DNA of 64,000 nucleotides. It comes from Aquimarina mytili. GTDB taxonomy: Bacteria; Bacteroidota; Bacteroidia; Flavobacteriales; Flavobacteriaceae. The stretch lies in the NCBI RefSeq assembly GCF_016735115.1, contig NZ_JAERQJ010000003.1, positions 682,001 through 746,000 of the forward strand. The letters run 5' to 3'. The position numbers were made by a program, and so were the translations under genes. Within the stretch, counting starts at the first letter, position 1, and each line of letters begins with the position of its first letter. The notes under the pieces are model-generated. The model had not been told where the DNA came from, searched no databases, and saw only the letters and a list, made by a program, of their open reading frames with translations. Positions 44,480 through 53,090 of this stretch are shown here, piece by piece.

Positions 44480-44509
44480 TTTTAATATCGTAATATTGCG
44501 ATATTAAAA
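44480..44509 (+). promoter_or_regulatory. ArsR operator overlapping the arsR promoter
   Basis: A perfect inverted repeat with 11-bp arms TTTTAATATCG and CGATATTAAAA and an 8-nt spacer TAATATTG. The spacer itself is one base off the -7 consensus TAnnTTTG, so ArsR binding should cover the promoter directly. The start codon is 7 nt downstream. Confidence 0.8.
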
Positions 44510-44516
44510 TATAGAG

Positions 44517-44840
44517 ATGGGAATTACCAAAACACAAATATTCGATAAGAAGCAAAACGAACTTGCTCAATTCTTTAAGATATTAGGGCACCCAGCCCGT
44601 ATTGCCATACTTCAACATATAAGTACTCAAAACTCGTGCATATGCAATGACTTGGTCGAAGAAATTGGTTTAGCTCAAGCAACCATTTCACAACATCTCA
44701 AAGAACTAAAAAGTATAGGTTTATTAAAAGGCGAAATCGAAGGCAAAAGCATGTGCTACTGTATCGATATCGATCGGTGGGAGCAACTACAACAATTATT
44801 AAATTCTTTTTTTAACAATACAAAACAAAACTGTTGCTAA
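44517..44840 (+). CDS. arsR: ArsR-family transcriptional repressor
   Basis: A 107-residue winged-helix repressor. The HTH is in EEIGLAQATISQHLKELKSI. Cys residues near NSCICNDL (a CxC pair) lie close to the usual alpha-3 metal(loid) site of ArsR, and a C-terminal CC pair is also present. In the absence of arsenite or a similar thiophile it should bind the palindrome directly upstream and repress its own operon. It heads a four-gene operon with arsC last. Confidence 0.88.
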   Translation: MGITKTQIFDKKQNELAQFFKILGHPARIAILQHISTQNSCICNDLVEEIGLAQATISQHLKELKSIGLLKGEIEGKSMCYCIDIDRWEQLQQLLNSFFNNTKQNCC

Positions 44841-44869
44841 ACAAAAAAGCAATCTAAAAATTATACATT

Positions 44870-45355
44870 ATGACTACATCAGAATTCATTACATTATTAG
44901 CGGAACACCAGGGTAAATCATTGTTATTTGAGTATGCACCTGGTATGTTAGTAGGAACAAATTATCATATCACCGAGGTAAAACATATCACAATCGACTC
45001 AGTAGATTGCGGTGCTGGTACCGATTCTTGGAAAGAAACTGTAATACAGTTGTGGGAAAGTCCAAGCGAATTAGGTAAACCTGAATATATGAGTGCATAC
45101 AAAGCCTTAGGAATCTTAAAAAAAGTGGGACAAATGAAAGCTTACGAAATGGATGCACCGGTAAAAATAGAATATGGCAATACCATGTTCCATGCTGCCC
45201 AGTTACATGTCAATGATTTTGAACTTAAAGAAGGGCAATTGATTTTGAAACTTGCAGTACAACCTACAGATTGCAAAGCCAAAGAAACTTGTGGAGTTAA
45301 CGAACCTGTTAGTGCCGAAGCCAATTCATGTGCACCTGGTAGCGGTTGTTGCTAA
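44870..45355 (+). CDS. DUF6428 family protein of the ars operon
   Basis: 161 residues, soluble, recognised by FEYAPGMLVGTNYHITEVKH and WESPSELGKPEYMSAYKAL. It is regularly found beside arsR-type genes in Bacteroidetes (my recollection), and the C-terminus is Cys-rich (CGVN and a final CAPGSGCC), suggesting thiol-mediated binding of arsenite or another soft metal. The function is unproven. Its stop codon directly abuts the next start. Confidence 0.8.
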   Translation: MTTSEFITLLAEHQGKSLLFEYAPGMLVGTNYHITEVKHITIDSVDCGAGTDSWKETVIQLWESPSELGKPEYMSAYKALGILKKVGQMKAYEMDAPVKIEYGNTMFHAAQLHVNDFELKEGQLILKLAVQPTDCKAKETCGVNEPVSAEANSCAPGSGCC

Positions 45356-45853
45356 ATGAATACCAATATCCAAATAACATATTTTACCAAAGCTGACTGG
45401 CTAGCTATTTCATCCATATATAAAGAAGGTATAGATACTCAAGTGGCAACCTTTGAAAATCAAATACCTACTTGGGAAACATGGGATATGGCTCATATTA
45501 AATCGTGTAGACTAAAAGCCATTATTAAAGGTGAAATTGTTGGTTGGGCGGCCTTATCTCCAACTTCAAAAAGAGAAGTGTATAAGGGTGTAGCAGAAGT
45601 TAGCATTTATATAGCATCAAAATATAGAAACTTAGGTATTGGAAAGCTACTTCTATCCAGATTAATCGAAAAAAGTGAAGAAGCAGGGTTTTGGACACTG
45701 CAAGCGAGCATTTTCAGCACCAATATTGCTAGTATTACCTTACATAAATCATTAGGATTTAGAGAAATTGGATATCGAGAAAAAATTGGAAAATTAAACG
45801 ATATTTGGTACGATAATACTATTTTAGAACGAAGAAGTAAAACAATACGATAA
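45356..45853 (+). CDS. GNAT acetyltransferase, ArsN/phosphinothricin acetyltransferase-like
   Basis: 165 residues of the PAT-like GNAT group: ATFENQIPTWETWDMAH at the substrate region, VSIYIASKYRNLGIGKLLLS as the acetyl-CoA loop (RxxGIG), and NIASITLHKSLGFREIGYRE near the end. In ars operons such enzymes (ArsN) can acetylate organoarsenical antibiotics; whether that holds here is inference. It starts directly at the end of the DUF6428 gene. Confidence 0.85.
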   Translation: MNTNIQITYFTKADWLAISSIYKEGIDTQVATFENQIPTWETWDMAHIKSCRLKAIIKGEIVGWAALSPTSKREVYKGVAEVSIYIASKYRNLGIGKLLLSRLIEKSEEAGFWTLQASIFSTNIASITLHKSLGFREIGYREKIGKLNDIWYDNTILERRSKTIR

Positions 45854-45874
45854 CCACATAAAAACACCACATAT

Positions 45875-46300
45875 ATGAATATTTTAGTACTATGTACCGG
45901 GAACTCTTGCCGAAGCCAAATGGCAGAAGGTTATTTGAAGCATTTTGCAAAAGAGCAAGCAACTATATACAGCGCAGGAGTAGAAACTCACGGTGTTAAT
46001 CCCAGGGCTATTTCTATCATGAAAGAAGATGGTATTGATATCTCTAAACACACTTCGAATAACCTTGATGAGTATCTGGATATAGCCTTCGATTATATCC
46101 TAACGGTATGCGATAACGCTAAAGAAAGATGCCCATTTTTCCCTGGTAAAGCCAATCGATTGCATTACAATTTTTTTGATCCGTCAAAAGTAGAAGGAAC
46201 CGAAGAAGAAATTCATGCCGCTTTTACTAAAACAAGAAATCAAATTAAAGACTACTGTAAGAATTTTGTTGAGAAAAATATTTTGAAAACGGTATCCTAA
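45875..46300 (+). CDS. arsC: Arsenate reductase, low-molecular-weight phosphatase fold
   Basis: 141 residues. The phosphatase-like loop LCTGNSCRSQ gives a CX5R site (Cys7, Arg13), and two further Cys at 79 and 86 (VCDNAKERCP) match the relay cysteines of thioredoxin-coupled ArsC. It reduces arsenate to arsenite in the cytosol. No Acr3 or ArsB pump follows in the operon, so arsenite would need to leave through another locus. Low-molecular-weight tyrosine phosphatase is the alternative, but the second Cys pair favours arsenate reductase. Confidence 0.9.
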   Translation: MNILVLCTGNSCRSQMAEGYLKHFAKEQATIYSAGVETHGVNPRAISIMKEDGIDISKHTSNNLDEYLDIAFDYILTVCDNAKERCPFFPGKANRLHYNFFDPSKVEGTEEEIHAAFTKTRNQIKDYCKNFVEKNILKTVS

Positions 46301-46320
46301 TTCTAACGTATTATACTTTA

Positions 46321-46353
46321 AAAACCTCGCAGGCTTATACCCTGTGGGGTTTT
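46321..46353. terminator. Bidirectional terminator between arsC and the acyltransferase gene
   Basis: A 13-bp stem of AAAACCTCGCAGG with CCTGTGGGGTTTT, including two G-U pairs, and a 7-nt loop. The sequence resembles a common flavobacterial terminator type with AACCTCGCAGG. Confidence 0.75.
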
Positions 46354-46382
46354 AGGTTTTGGGTCTAAATTAATAAAATAGG

Positions 46383-48191
46383 CTATTTATCACCATTTTT
46401 AAAGTATTTCCGCTCCAGTTCGGCTTGGAATTCTTCCATTACTGGTTTCACTGTACTATCAGGAAGGTCTGCAATACGGATGTACATTAATCCATCTACG
46501 GCATTATTAAATAAAGGATCTACATTAAATGCAACTACCTTTGCATTTTGTTTGATATATTTTTTAATCAGTACAGGAATACGAAGGCTACCTGGTTCTA
46601 CCTCGTCAATGATTTTATCAAATTTATTAAGATCGCTTTTACTCTCGTCAAACACAAAATCTTTATCAGCATCCTTTAGTTTTACCTTAAACTCTTTTTT
46701 AGGTCTCACATATTGTGCAACATAGGGATCATAATAATGAGATTTCATAAACTCAATCATCAAAGACTTCGTAAAATTGCTAAACTTATTGCTTATGCTA
46801 ACCCCACCGATTAGATATTTATGCTCCGGAAAACGCAATGTACAGTGCACAATACCTTTCCATAATAAAAATAGTGGCATTGGCCGTTGTTGATATTCTT
46901 TAATTATAAAAGCCCTACCCATCTCAATAGATTGGCTCATCATCTTATGCAACTCAGGTTCAAATCTAAACAGGTCTTGAAGATAAAACCCATCAATACC
47001 AAAACTTCCATATATTTTTGACCCCATTCCCATACGATACGCTCCGGCAATTTTTTTTGCCCCGTTGTCCCATAGAAACATATGATGATAATAATGATCA
47101 AATTTATCAAGATCGATAGAATTGTTCGTTCCTTCGCCTATTTCTCTAAAAGTGATTTCTCTTAGCCTGCCTATCTCATTCAGAATATTAGGAATATACT
47201 TTTTTTGAGCTAAAAAAACTTCATAGTTCTTACTGATTAATAACCTTTTGTCATTATCCCTGCAAAACTGCAATTCAGCTTCAATTTTTTTGACATTACC
47301 CTCTCCAGCAATTTCTTTAGGAGATTTTGGCAGTTTTAGATTTCTTGGAATAGATTCGCGTAAAGTTTTCTTCTCATATGGATTGGCCAACATGTACGTT
47401 TTCTTACGCAGGAAATTTGTAAAGTCTTCAAGATTTGTATGTTCTTCTTGATCTTTAACAGAAACAGGATTACCAATTCTTACTTTAATTACCTTATTTT
47501 CTTGAGAGAAAAGTTCGCTTGGCAATTTGGCAGTTCGTAATGTATCGCTTATTGAAGCTAAACGATAAAAAAGTCCACTATTACGAGCATGAAAATATAT
47601 TGGAATTACAGGAACTTTAGCTTTCTGAACTAAACGCATGGCACTGGCTTCCCATGGTTTATCTACATAATTTTTCCCTTCTTTGTTTGTTGAAACTTCT
47701 CCGGCAGGAAAGATCCCAAGAGGATTTCCTTCTTGAAGGTGTAAAATAGCCTCTTTAATTCCTTTATGACTCGATTTCGCTTCCTTTCTATCCTCAAAAG
47801 GATTCACAGGCATAATATACGGCTTGAGCGGCAAAAGATTATGCAACAAAAAATTGGCAATAATTTTATAATCAGATCGATGCTCTAATAATATTTTAAG
47901 CAGCAAGATCCCATCAAGTCCTCCTAGTGGATGATTTGACAGGGTAATAAAGGCGCCTTCTTTTGGAAGCCGTCTTAAATCTTCTTCAGGAATTTCATAA
48001 TTTACTCCATGTATCTCCAGAGCTTTTACCAAAAATTCTAAATCATTAAGATGACTTATCCGATCATATTGACGGTTTACTTTTGATAACCTAGTAACCT
48101 TAAGAATTATCCAACCCAAAAAGTTACCTATAAAACCAAGTTTATCTAGTTTGAGCCCTGTGACTATTTCTTTTGCTGTGATTATAGGCAT
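46383..48191 (-). CDS. Bifunctional acyltransferase, OlsF-like (ornithine/glycine lipid synthesis)
   Basis: 602 residues with two parts. The N-terminal PlsC-type O-acyltransferase (about 50-260) has NHPLGGLD in place of the usual HX4D site, with one extra residue, and FPAGEVS as the phosphate-binding motif. The C-terminal part (about 320-560) resembles the OlsB/hemolysin-type N-acyltransferase, with EIGRLREITFREIGEG and FYLQDLFRFEP. This fusion fits OlsF of Flavobacterium johnsoniae and Serratia, which makes ornithine lipids, or the glycine-lipid enzymes of Bacteroidetes. The amino-acid substrate is not certain. I chose the ATG at 48191; a TTG three codons earlier is less likely. Confidence 0.85.
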   Translation of the reverse strand: MPIITAKEIVTGLKLDKLGFIGNFLGWIILKVTRLSKVNRQYDRISHLNDLEFLVKALEIHGVNYEIPEEDLRRLPKEGAFITLSNHPLGGLDGILLLKILLEHRSDYKIIANFLLHNLLPLKPYIMPVNPFEDRKEAKSSHKGIKEAILHLQEGNPLGIFPAGEVSTNKEGKNYVDKPWEASAMRLVQKAKVPVIPIYFHARNSGLFYRLASISDTLRTAKLPSELFSQENKVIKVRIGNPVSVKDQEEHTNLEDFTNFLRKKTYMLANPYEKKTLRESIPRNLKLPKSPKEIAGEGNVKKIEAELQFCRDNDKRLLISKNYEVFLAQKKYIPNILNEIGRLREITFREIGEGTNNSIDLDKFDHYYHHMFLWDNGAKKIAGAYRMGMGSKIYGSFGIDGFYLQDLFRFEPELHKMMSQSIEMGRAFIIKEYQQRPMPLFLLWKGIVHCTLRFPEHKYLIGGVSISNKFSNFTKSLMIEFMKSHYYDPYVAQYVRPKKEFKVKLKDADKDFVFDESKSDLNKFDKIIDEVEPGSLRIPVLIKKYIKQNAKVVAFNVDPLFNNAVDGLMYIRIADLPDSTVKPVMEEFQAELERKYFKNGDK

Positions 48192-48213
48192 TAAATACAA
48201 TTTGCGCTAACTG

Positions 48214-48221
48214 CAAATATA
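48214..48221 (-). promoter_or_regulatory. -7 promoter element for the OlsF-like gene
   Basis: Minus-strand TATATTTG, 23 nt upstream of the start codon. Confidence 0.55.
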
Positions 48222-48244
48222 GCAAAATCCTTGAATTTTTTGTA

Positions 48245-49498
48245 CTAGTCTCTTATAACCATTTGATAGGTCTCCCGTGTGATCTGTTTAAGCAAAATAT
48301 CTCTGTTTTTTTCTAAAGATTCAATAGCTTTATCTGTAAAGTGCCTTAATGTATATAAGGATACTTTTTTATTGTAAGCCACCTTAAATTGTGGCTTTAA
48401 CTGGTTTAGAAGCTCATCAAAACGATTGAATTTATCATCAAGGCATACCGAAAAACTAATCGCAGAATTTTGAATCAAATCTACCTTGATATGATATTGA
48501 TGAAAAAGGTTAAAAATTTCACTGATATTATCTTCAACAATAAACGAAAAATCAAGTGATGAAAGCGATAACAAAATCTGATTTTTCTTTACTATATAAC
48601 AGGGCAAATATGGATCTAACGGTTGTCCTTTTTTGACTGATGTTCCTTCATTTAATGGATTAAGAAAAGACTTTACGTATAATGGGATTTCTTTGCGTTG
48701 TAAAGGCTGAATGGTTTTAGGGTGGATTACAGAAGCTCCGTAAAAGGCTAATTCTATAGCTTCTTCATATGAAATATGAGATAGTAGCTCGGCATTTTCG
48801 AAAACACGGGGATCAGCATTAAGCACTCCGGGTACATCTTTCCAAATACTTACACTATCGGCTCCCAAGCAATATGCAAAAATCCCGGCTGTATAATCGC
48901 TTCCTTCTCTACCCAGTGTGGTGGTAAAATTATTTTCATCAGACCCTATAAATCCTTGAGTCACGCTTAGTCCTTTGGTATTTACCTTAGTGACAATTAA
49001 TTTTTGTGTAATCTCCCAATCGACTTCTGCATCTCTATATGCAGTATCTGTCTTGATAAAATTACGGGCATCCAGCCATTGGTTCGTAAACCCTTGTTGA
49101 TTTAAGTATTCGCTAACTATTGTGGTAGAAATGATTTCGCCGTAACTCACAATCTGATCATAAACATAATCATATTGTTGTGATTTGTTTCTTTTTAGTG
49201 TTGTTTCTAAATCCATAAAGAACCCTTCGATTTTTTTGAAAACCGGGTGTTGTTTATTTTCAAAAAGGTCATTAAGAATCTTTTTATGGTATGTATTTAC
49301 TTCTGTTATTGATTTTTGAAGTTCAGGATCATCGTTTAAATAAAACTCAACCACTTTTTCTAAAGCATTTGTCGTTTTACCCATTGCCGATACAATGATA
49401 ACAAGATTAGAAAACCCCGTCTTCTGAAGCACATTAGTAACATTTTTTACTGCCTCGGCATCTTTTACAGACGCACCCCCAAATTTAAAAACTCTCAT
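48245..49498 (-). CDS. lysC: Aspartate kinase
   Basis: A 417-residue enzyme that phosphorylates aspartate, the first step to lysine, threonine and methionine. The kinase core shows FKFGGASV, TTLGREGSDYTAGIFAYCLG and WKDVPGVLNADPR; a C-terminal region of about 110 residues corresponds to ACT domains, less conserved than in feedback-controlled enzymes. It is a monofunctional short-type kinase. It lies 3 nt after a GNAT gene on the same strand. Confidence 0.95.
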   Translation of the reverse strand: MRVFKFGGASVKDAEAVKNVTNVLQKTGFSNLVIIVSAMGKTTNALEKVVEFYLNDDPELQKSITEVNTYHKKILNDLFENKQHPVFKKIEGFFMDLETTLKRNKSQQYDYVYDQIVSYGEIISTTIVSEYLNQQGFTNQWLDARNFIKTDTAYRDAEVDWEITQKLIVTKVNTKGLSVTQGFIGSDENNFTTTLGREGSDYTAGIFAYCLGADSVSIWKDVPGVLNADPRVFENAELLSHISYEEAIELAFYGASVIHPKTIQPLQRKEIPLYVKSFLNPLNEGTSVKKGQPLDPYLPCYIVKKNQILLSLSSLDFSFIVEDNISEIFNLFHQYHIKVDLIQNSAISFSVCLDDKFNRFDELLNQLKPQFKVAYNKKVSLYTLRHFTDKAIESLEKNRDILLKQITRETYQMVIRD

Positions 49499-49501
49499 GT
49501 A

Positions 49502-49981
49502 TTAAAATTTACTTATAAAGTTTTCTAAACCTTTCTCATCCATTTGCGCCAAATACCAATCTTTTAGAAGTTTTGCCCCACTTTTTTCATAAAAATCTAT
49601 TGCATTTTTGTTCCAATCCAGAACCACCCACTCTACTCTGCGTACTCCTTTAGATTGTGCATACTTCATAACCTCTTTATACAGTGCGCTACCCAATCCG
49701 GTGCCTCTCATAGACTCTTTAACAATAAGGTCTTCCAGGTGTATTGTGCGTCCTTTCCAGGTCGAAAATCGATAATACACAAGTGCAATTCCTACAATTT
49801 CATTATCTACTTCGGCTACAAAGCAATGAAAAAGTGGATGCTGCCCAAAACCTTCTTCAATAAGTTCATCAACTGTAACTTCGACTGCTTCAGGTTCTTT
49901 CTCAAACATTGCTAATTCATGTATTAAAACTAATACTTGATCCATATCCTGAGCTGTTGCATCTCTGATAATATATTCCAT
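49502..49981 (-). CDS. GNAT acetyltransferase, spermidine/thialysine acetyltransferase-like
   Basis: 159 residues of the SSAT-like group: IIRDATAQDMDQVLVLIHEL at the start, HLEDLIVKESMRGTGLGSAL as acetyl-CoA loop, and WVVLDWNKNAIDFYEKSGAK near the end. These enzymes acetylate polyamines or lysine analogues; the substrate here is not settled. It directly precedes lysC and faces fbp, which is typical flavobacterial gene order. Confidence 0.88.
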   Translation of the reverse strand: MEYIIRDATAQDMDQVLVLIHELAMFEKEPEAVEVTVDELIEEGFGQHPLFHCFVAEVDNEIVGIALVYYRFSTWKGRTIHLEDLIVKESMRGTGLGSALYKEVMKYAQSKGVRRVEWVVLDWNKNAIDFYEKSGAKLLKDWYLAQMDEKGLENFISKF

Positions 49982-49997
49982 AACGCGAAAAGTTTAT

Positions 49998-50005
49998 CAA
50001 AACTA
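49998..50005 (-). promoter_or_regulatory. -7 promoter element for the GNAT-lysC pair
   Basis: Minus-strand TAGTTTTG, with a start site about 10 nt before the GNAT start codon. Confidence 0.5.
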
Positions 50006-50129
50006 TAAAATATGAACTAGAAACGTAATAATTTTTAAAGGTTATCCTTCAACTATTTATCTTTTTATAATTCTGAGCTGCGTAAAACAATTTAACCGAC
50101 CGAAAACGTTATAGTTATTTAAAAAATAA

Positions 50130-50137
50130 TACTTTTG
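50130..50137 (+). promoter_or_regulatory. -7 promoter element for fbp
   Basis: TACTTTTG, a perfect fit to TAnnTTTG, 22 nt before the start codon. Confidence 0.55.
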
Positions 50138-50159
50138 CACCAAATTAAATCCACCATTA

Positions 50160-51158
50160 ATGGCAAGAAAAAACCAAACTTTAGGAGAATTTATTATCGA
50201 AAACCAAAAGGATTTTCCGTATGCAAGCGGAGAGCTCTCTCGTTTAATCAACTCTATTAGGCTGGCTGCTAAAATGGTAAATCACGAAGTAAACAAAGCT
50301 GGTTTGGTTGATATTACCGGAGCTGTAGGAGAAACAAATGTGCAAGGTGAGGATCAACAAAAACTAGATGTTTTAGCCAACGAGACGTTTATTAATACCC
50401 TAACCAATAGGGAGATTGTTTGTGGTATTGCTTCTGAAGAAAATGATGAATTTATTACCATAAAAGGGCAAAAAAATGATCATCGCAATAATTATGTGGT
50501 CTTAATGGATCCTTTGGATGGTAGTTCTAATATCGATGTTAATGTGTCGGTAGGGACTATTTTTTCTATATATCGTAGAGTTACTCCGACAGGAACGCCA
50601 GTTACTCTAGAAGATTTTTTACAACCAGGTAACTTGCAAGTAGCAGCGGGCTATATCATTTATGGAACCTCGACCATGCTTGTATATACAACTGGACATG
50701 GTGTAAATGGTTTCACCCTTAATCCGGCATTAGGGACCTATTATTTATCACACCCCAACATGAAATTTCCTGAAGATGGGCATATCTATTCGGTAAATGA
50801 AGGTAATTATATTCATTTCCCGCAAGGGATCAAAGACTATATAAAATACTGCCAGGAAGAAAAAGAAGATCGTCCATACACCTCTAGATATATTGGTTCG
50901 CTGGTTAGTGATATACATCGCAATATGATAAAAGGTGGTGTATATTTATATCCAAGTACTTCAAAATCTCCTAATGGTAAACTTCGTTTATTATACGAAT
51001 GTAACCCGATGGCTTTTATAGCTGAACAAGCTGGCGGAAAAGCAAGTGATGGTTATAAGAGAATATTGGATATTAAACCTACTCAACTCCATGAGCGAAC
51101 TCCTTTTGTATGTGGCAGCAAAAATATGGTTGAAAAAGTAGAGTCTTTCATGAAATAA
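50160..51158 (+). CDS. fbp: Class 1 fructose-1,6-bisphosphatase
   Basis: A 332-residue gluconeogenic phosphatase that converts fructose 1,6-bisphosphate to fructose 6-phosphate. Metal- and substrate-site motifs are visible: [31 protein letters not shown], and the C-terminal [20 protein letters not shown] with the Glu and Lys of the active site. Length and start are typical. It is divergent from the GNAT-lysC pair. Confidence 0.96.
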   Translation: MARKNQTLGEFIIENQKDFPYASGELSRLINSIRLAAKMVNHEVNKAGLVDITGAVGETNVQGEDQQKLDVLANETFINTLTNREIVCGIASEENDEFITIKGQKNDHRNNYVVLMDPLDGSSNIDVNVSVGTIFSIYRRVTPTGTPVTLEDFLQPGNLQVAAGYIIYGTSTMLVYTTGHGVNGFTLNPALGTYYLSHPNMKFPEDGHIYSVNEGNYIHFPQGIKDYIKYCQEEKEDRPYTSRYIGSLVSDIHRNMIKGGVYLYPSTSKSPNGKLRLLYECNPMAFIAEQAGGKASDGYKRILDIKPTQLHERTPFVCGSKNMVEKVESFMK

Positions 51159-51407
51159 TTATGATCGTCGATATTTTCTTTACTTCGCTATTCTTTTTTT
51201 AAAAGAATAATAATTGATATATTTATATCATCCCATGTTTATTTACCCCATAATTTTAGAATTAAACAACGTTTTCGTTTTTGTAGAACGGAGAGGTTTT
51301 TAATTTGATATATTTAACATTATAAGCTGTTTAAACCATAATTTTAACATATTTTATGTTAATTTTACACTGAGTTCACGAAATAAGAATCTAATAAATC
51401 AACCAAA

Positions 51408-51761
51408 ATGGCTAAAGAAAATAAGGCTATTGAAGAAAAAATATCTGACGATCCTTCTTCAAAAATAGAAGCAATAAAAAATTTAATATTCGGGGAGAAT
51501 ATCGCCGCATATAACTCTGAGTTCGAACAGGTAAAAAAAGATATTGCTACAAAAAAGAAAGAACTCGAAGACTTTATAGATGATACTCGAAAAGAGTTAA
51601 ACCAGGCCATCGATAATCTGAGTACAGATATTAACATTAGAATTACCGAGTTAGAAGATAATTTGGCCGATAAAGCAGACCTGCTAGATTCTAAAAAAGT
51701 AGACAAAAAAACCTTAGGTGATCTTCTTATCACTTTGGGCGAAAAAATAAGTCAAAAGTAA
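51408..51761 (+). CDS. Coiled-coil protein of the small-GTPase module
   Basis: 117 residues, very rich in Lys, Glu and Asp. A short conserved-looking helix (SSKIEAIKNLIFGENIAAYN, about 16-35) is followed by about 70 residues of heptad-like coiled coil and an end DKKTLGDLLITLGEKISQK. The first helix resembles the beginning of the next protein and of cyanobacterial OmpA-type proteins that carry the same region. There is no signal peptide. It is the first gene of a four-gene run and is followed at 18 nt; it may be a scaffold or assembly partner. Confidence 0.75.
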   Translation: MAKENKAIEEKISDDPSSKIEAIKNLIFGENIAAYNSEFEQVKKDIATKKKELEDFIDDTRKELNQAIDNLSTDINIRITELEDNLADKADLLDSKKVDKKTLGDLLITLGEKISQK

Positions 51762-51779
51762 TCCTTCTATCCACAAATT

Positions 51780-52604
51780 ATGGAAGATCAGGATAAACTA
51801 AAAATTCTTAAAGAACTTCTTCTTACCGAAGAAAAAGAATACACTGACTCTATTGCTGAAAAAGTAGAAGAGTTAAGCAAGATAGTTTATCAAAAACAAG
51901 AACTTTCTCACAAAGTTGATCCCATTATTGATGATAAATTAGATCAGTTTGTAGAAGAAATCCCAAAAACTCTGGGGCCAACAATTACTGAAGCGTTAAA
52001 AACCGAAATCAAAAACTCTCAAGACGCAGTGGTCGAAGCACTTTTTCCTATCATCGGAAAAATGATTAAAAAATATATCGCTCATGAAATGAGACTACTG
52101 AGCGAAAACATAAGTCGACAAACTAAAAAAGCCTTTTCTTTCAAAAACTGGTTTAGAAGAACAAAAGCCAAAGCTCAAGGGATTACCGAAGGAGATTTAG
52201 CGCTATCAGACTATGCAAAACCCAGGCTTATCCAGATGTTGGTTATAGAAAAAAACTCAGGGATTCTAATTGCTGATTATAGTCCTCTATCTGATGGCAC
52301 TATTGATAATGAAATGGTGGCAGGAATGTTAACCGCAATCAAAAGTTTTGTTGAAGATGCCTTTGAAGGAGGAGATCAAAATCTCGAAACTATAGAATAT
52401 GAGCTATATACCATCCATATTCAAAATTTTTATTCTTATTATATTGCAGCTGTTATATCTGGAGCATATAGTATAATGTTTAAAGAAGTTTTAGAAGATC
52501 AGATCTTGGATTTTGCACAGAATCATATTTCACGTAAAGACTTAGAAAACAATTCGCTTTTTACACAAAAATTAAAAAAACATTTTGCAGATGAAATTGT
52601 CTAA
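51780..52604 (+). CDS. Longin/roadblock-like GTPase-regulator candidate
   Basis: 274 residues without signal peptide. The N-terminal third is coiled coil. The centre (about 80-130, with VVEALFPIIGKMIKKYIAHE and WFRRTKAKAQG) and the last 120 residues (RLIQMLVIEKNSGILIADYS, then MVAGMLTAIKSFVEDAF and YTIHIQNFYSYYIAAVISG) match a region that I recall at the N-terminus of many cyanobacterial and proteobacterial OmpA-like proteins. The C-terminal strand-helix-strand pattern is like longin/roadblock domains that regulate small GTPases. No OmpA domain is attached. It overlaps the GTPase gene by 14 nt, which supports partnership with it. Confidence 0.72.
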   Translation: MEDQDKLKILKELLLTEEKEYTDSIAEKVEELSKIVYQKQELSHKVDPIIDDKLDQFVEEIPKTLGPTITEALKTEIKNSQDAVVEALFPIIGKMIKKYIAHEMRLLSENISRQTKKAFSFKNWFRRTKAKAQGITEGDLALSDYAKPRLIQMLVIEKNSGILIADYSPLSDGTIDNEMVAGMLTAIKSFVEDAFEGGDQNLETIEYELYTIHIQNFYSYYIAAVISGAYSIMFKEVLEDQILDFAQNHISRKDLENNSLFTQKLKKHFADEIV

Positions 52605-53085
52605 AAAAGTAGTGCTTTTAGGACACTTTGGTGTTGGAAAAACGTCATTGTTCAGACGTTTTATTGATAACGAATTTTCTGAAGAATATAAGGTTACCTT
52701 AGGAGTTCAAATAAAAAAGAAGGTAATTCAATTACCCAATGGAAAAGAGTTATCCATGATTATTTGGGATACCGAAGGACATTCAAATAGTGTAGAAGAC
52801 ACCCGAAAATCATATCTTTTAGGATCGCATGCATTTATTTATGTATTTGATCTCACCAGAGAGGACACCTATAAAAATCTAAATCAAGATATAGAGTACC
52901 TTAAAAAGACATACAATAACGTAACTGTAAAAATCATAGGTAATAAATTAGATTTAGTTAGTGAAAGAGTAATAATTAAGCAACTCAAAGAACTTGACGT
53001 TCCTTTTGATTGTTTGACGAGTGCCAGGACCAACAAAAATGTACAAAGGTTCTTTTTAGATCTGGCAGAAGAAATAACAAAATAA
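52591..53085 (+). CDS. Rab/Ras-like small GTPase
   Basis: 164 residues forming one complete Ras-type G domain. G1 is GHFGVGKTS (11-19), the switch-I Thr is in YKVTLGV (Thr36), G3 is WDTEGH (59-64) with His where Ras and Rab have the catalytic Gln, G4 is NKLD (118-121), and G5 is TSAR (143-146). There is no C-terminal Cys for prenylation and no membrane helix, so it acts in the cytosol or through partners. The ATG at 52591 lies inside the end of the preceding gene. It probably switches between GTP and GDP under control of the upstream protein, and may feed the downstream kinase. Confidence 0.88.
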   Translation: MKLSKKVVLLGHFGVGKTSLFRRFIDNEFSEEYKVTLGVQIKKKVIQLPNGKELSMIIWDTEGHSNSVEDTRKSYLLGSHAFIYVFDLTREDTYKNLNQDIEYLKKTYNNVTVKIIGNKLDLVSERVIIKQLKELDVPFDCLTSARTNKNVQRFFLDLAEEITK

Positions 53086-53090
53086 GGATC

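Noticed and set aside
51408..53085. MglA-MglB gliding/polarity system
   Set aside because: The GTPase has Rab-like motifs and the partner is far longer than MglB, with a different domain order. Similarity of principle only.
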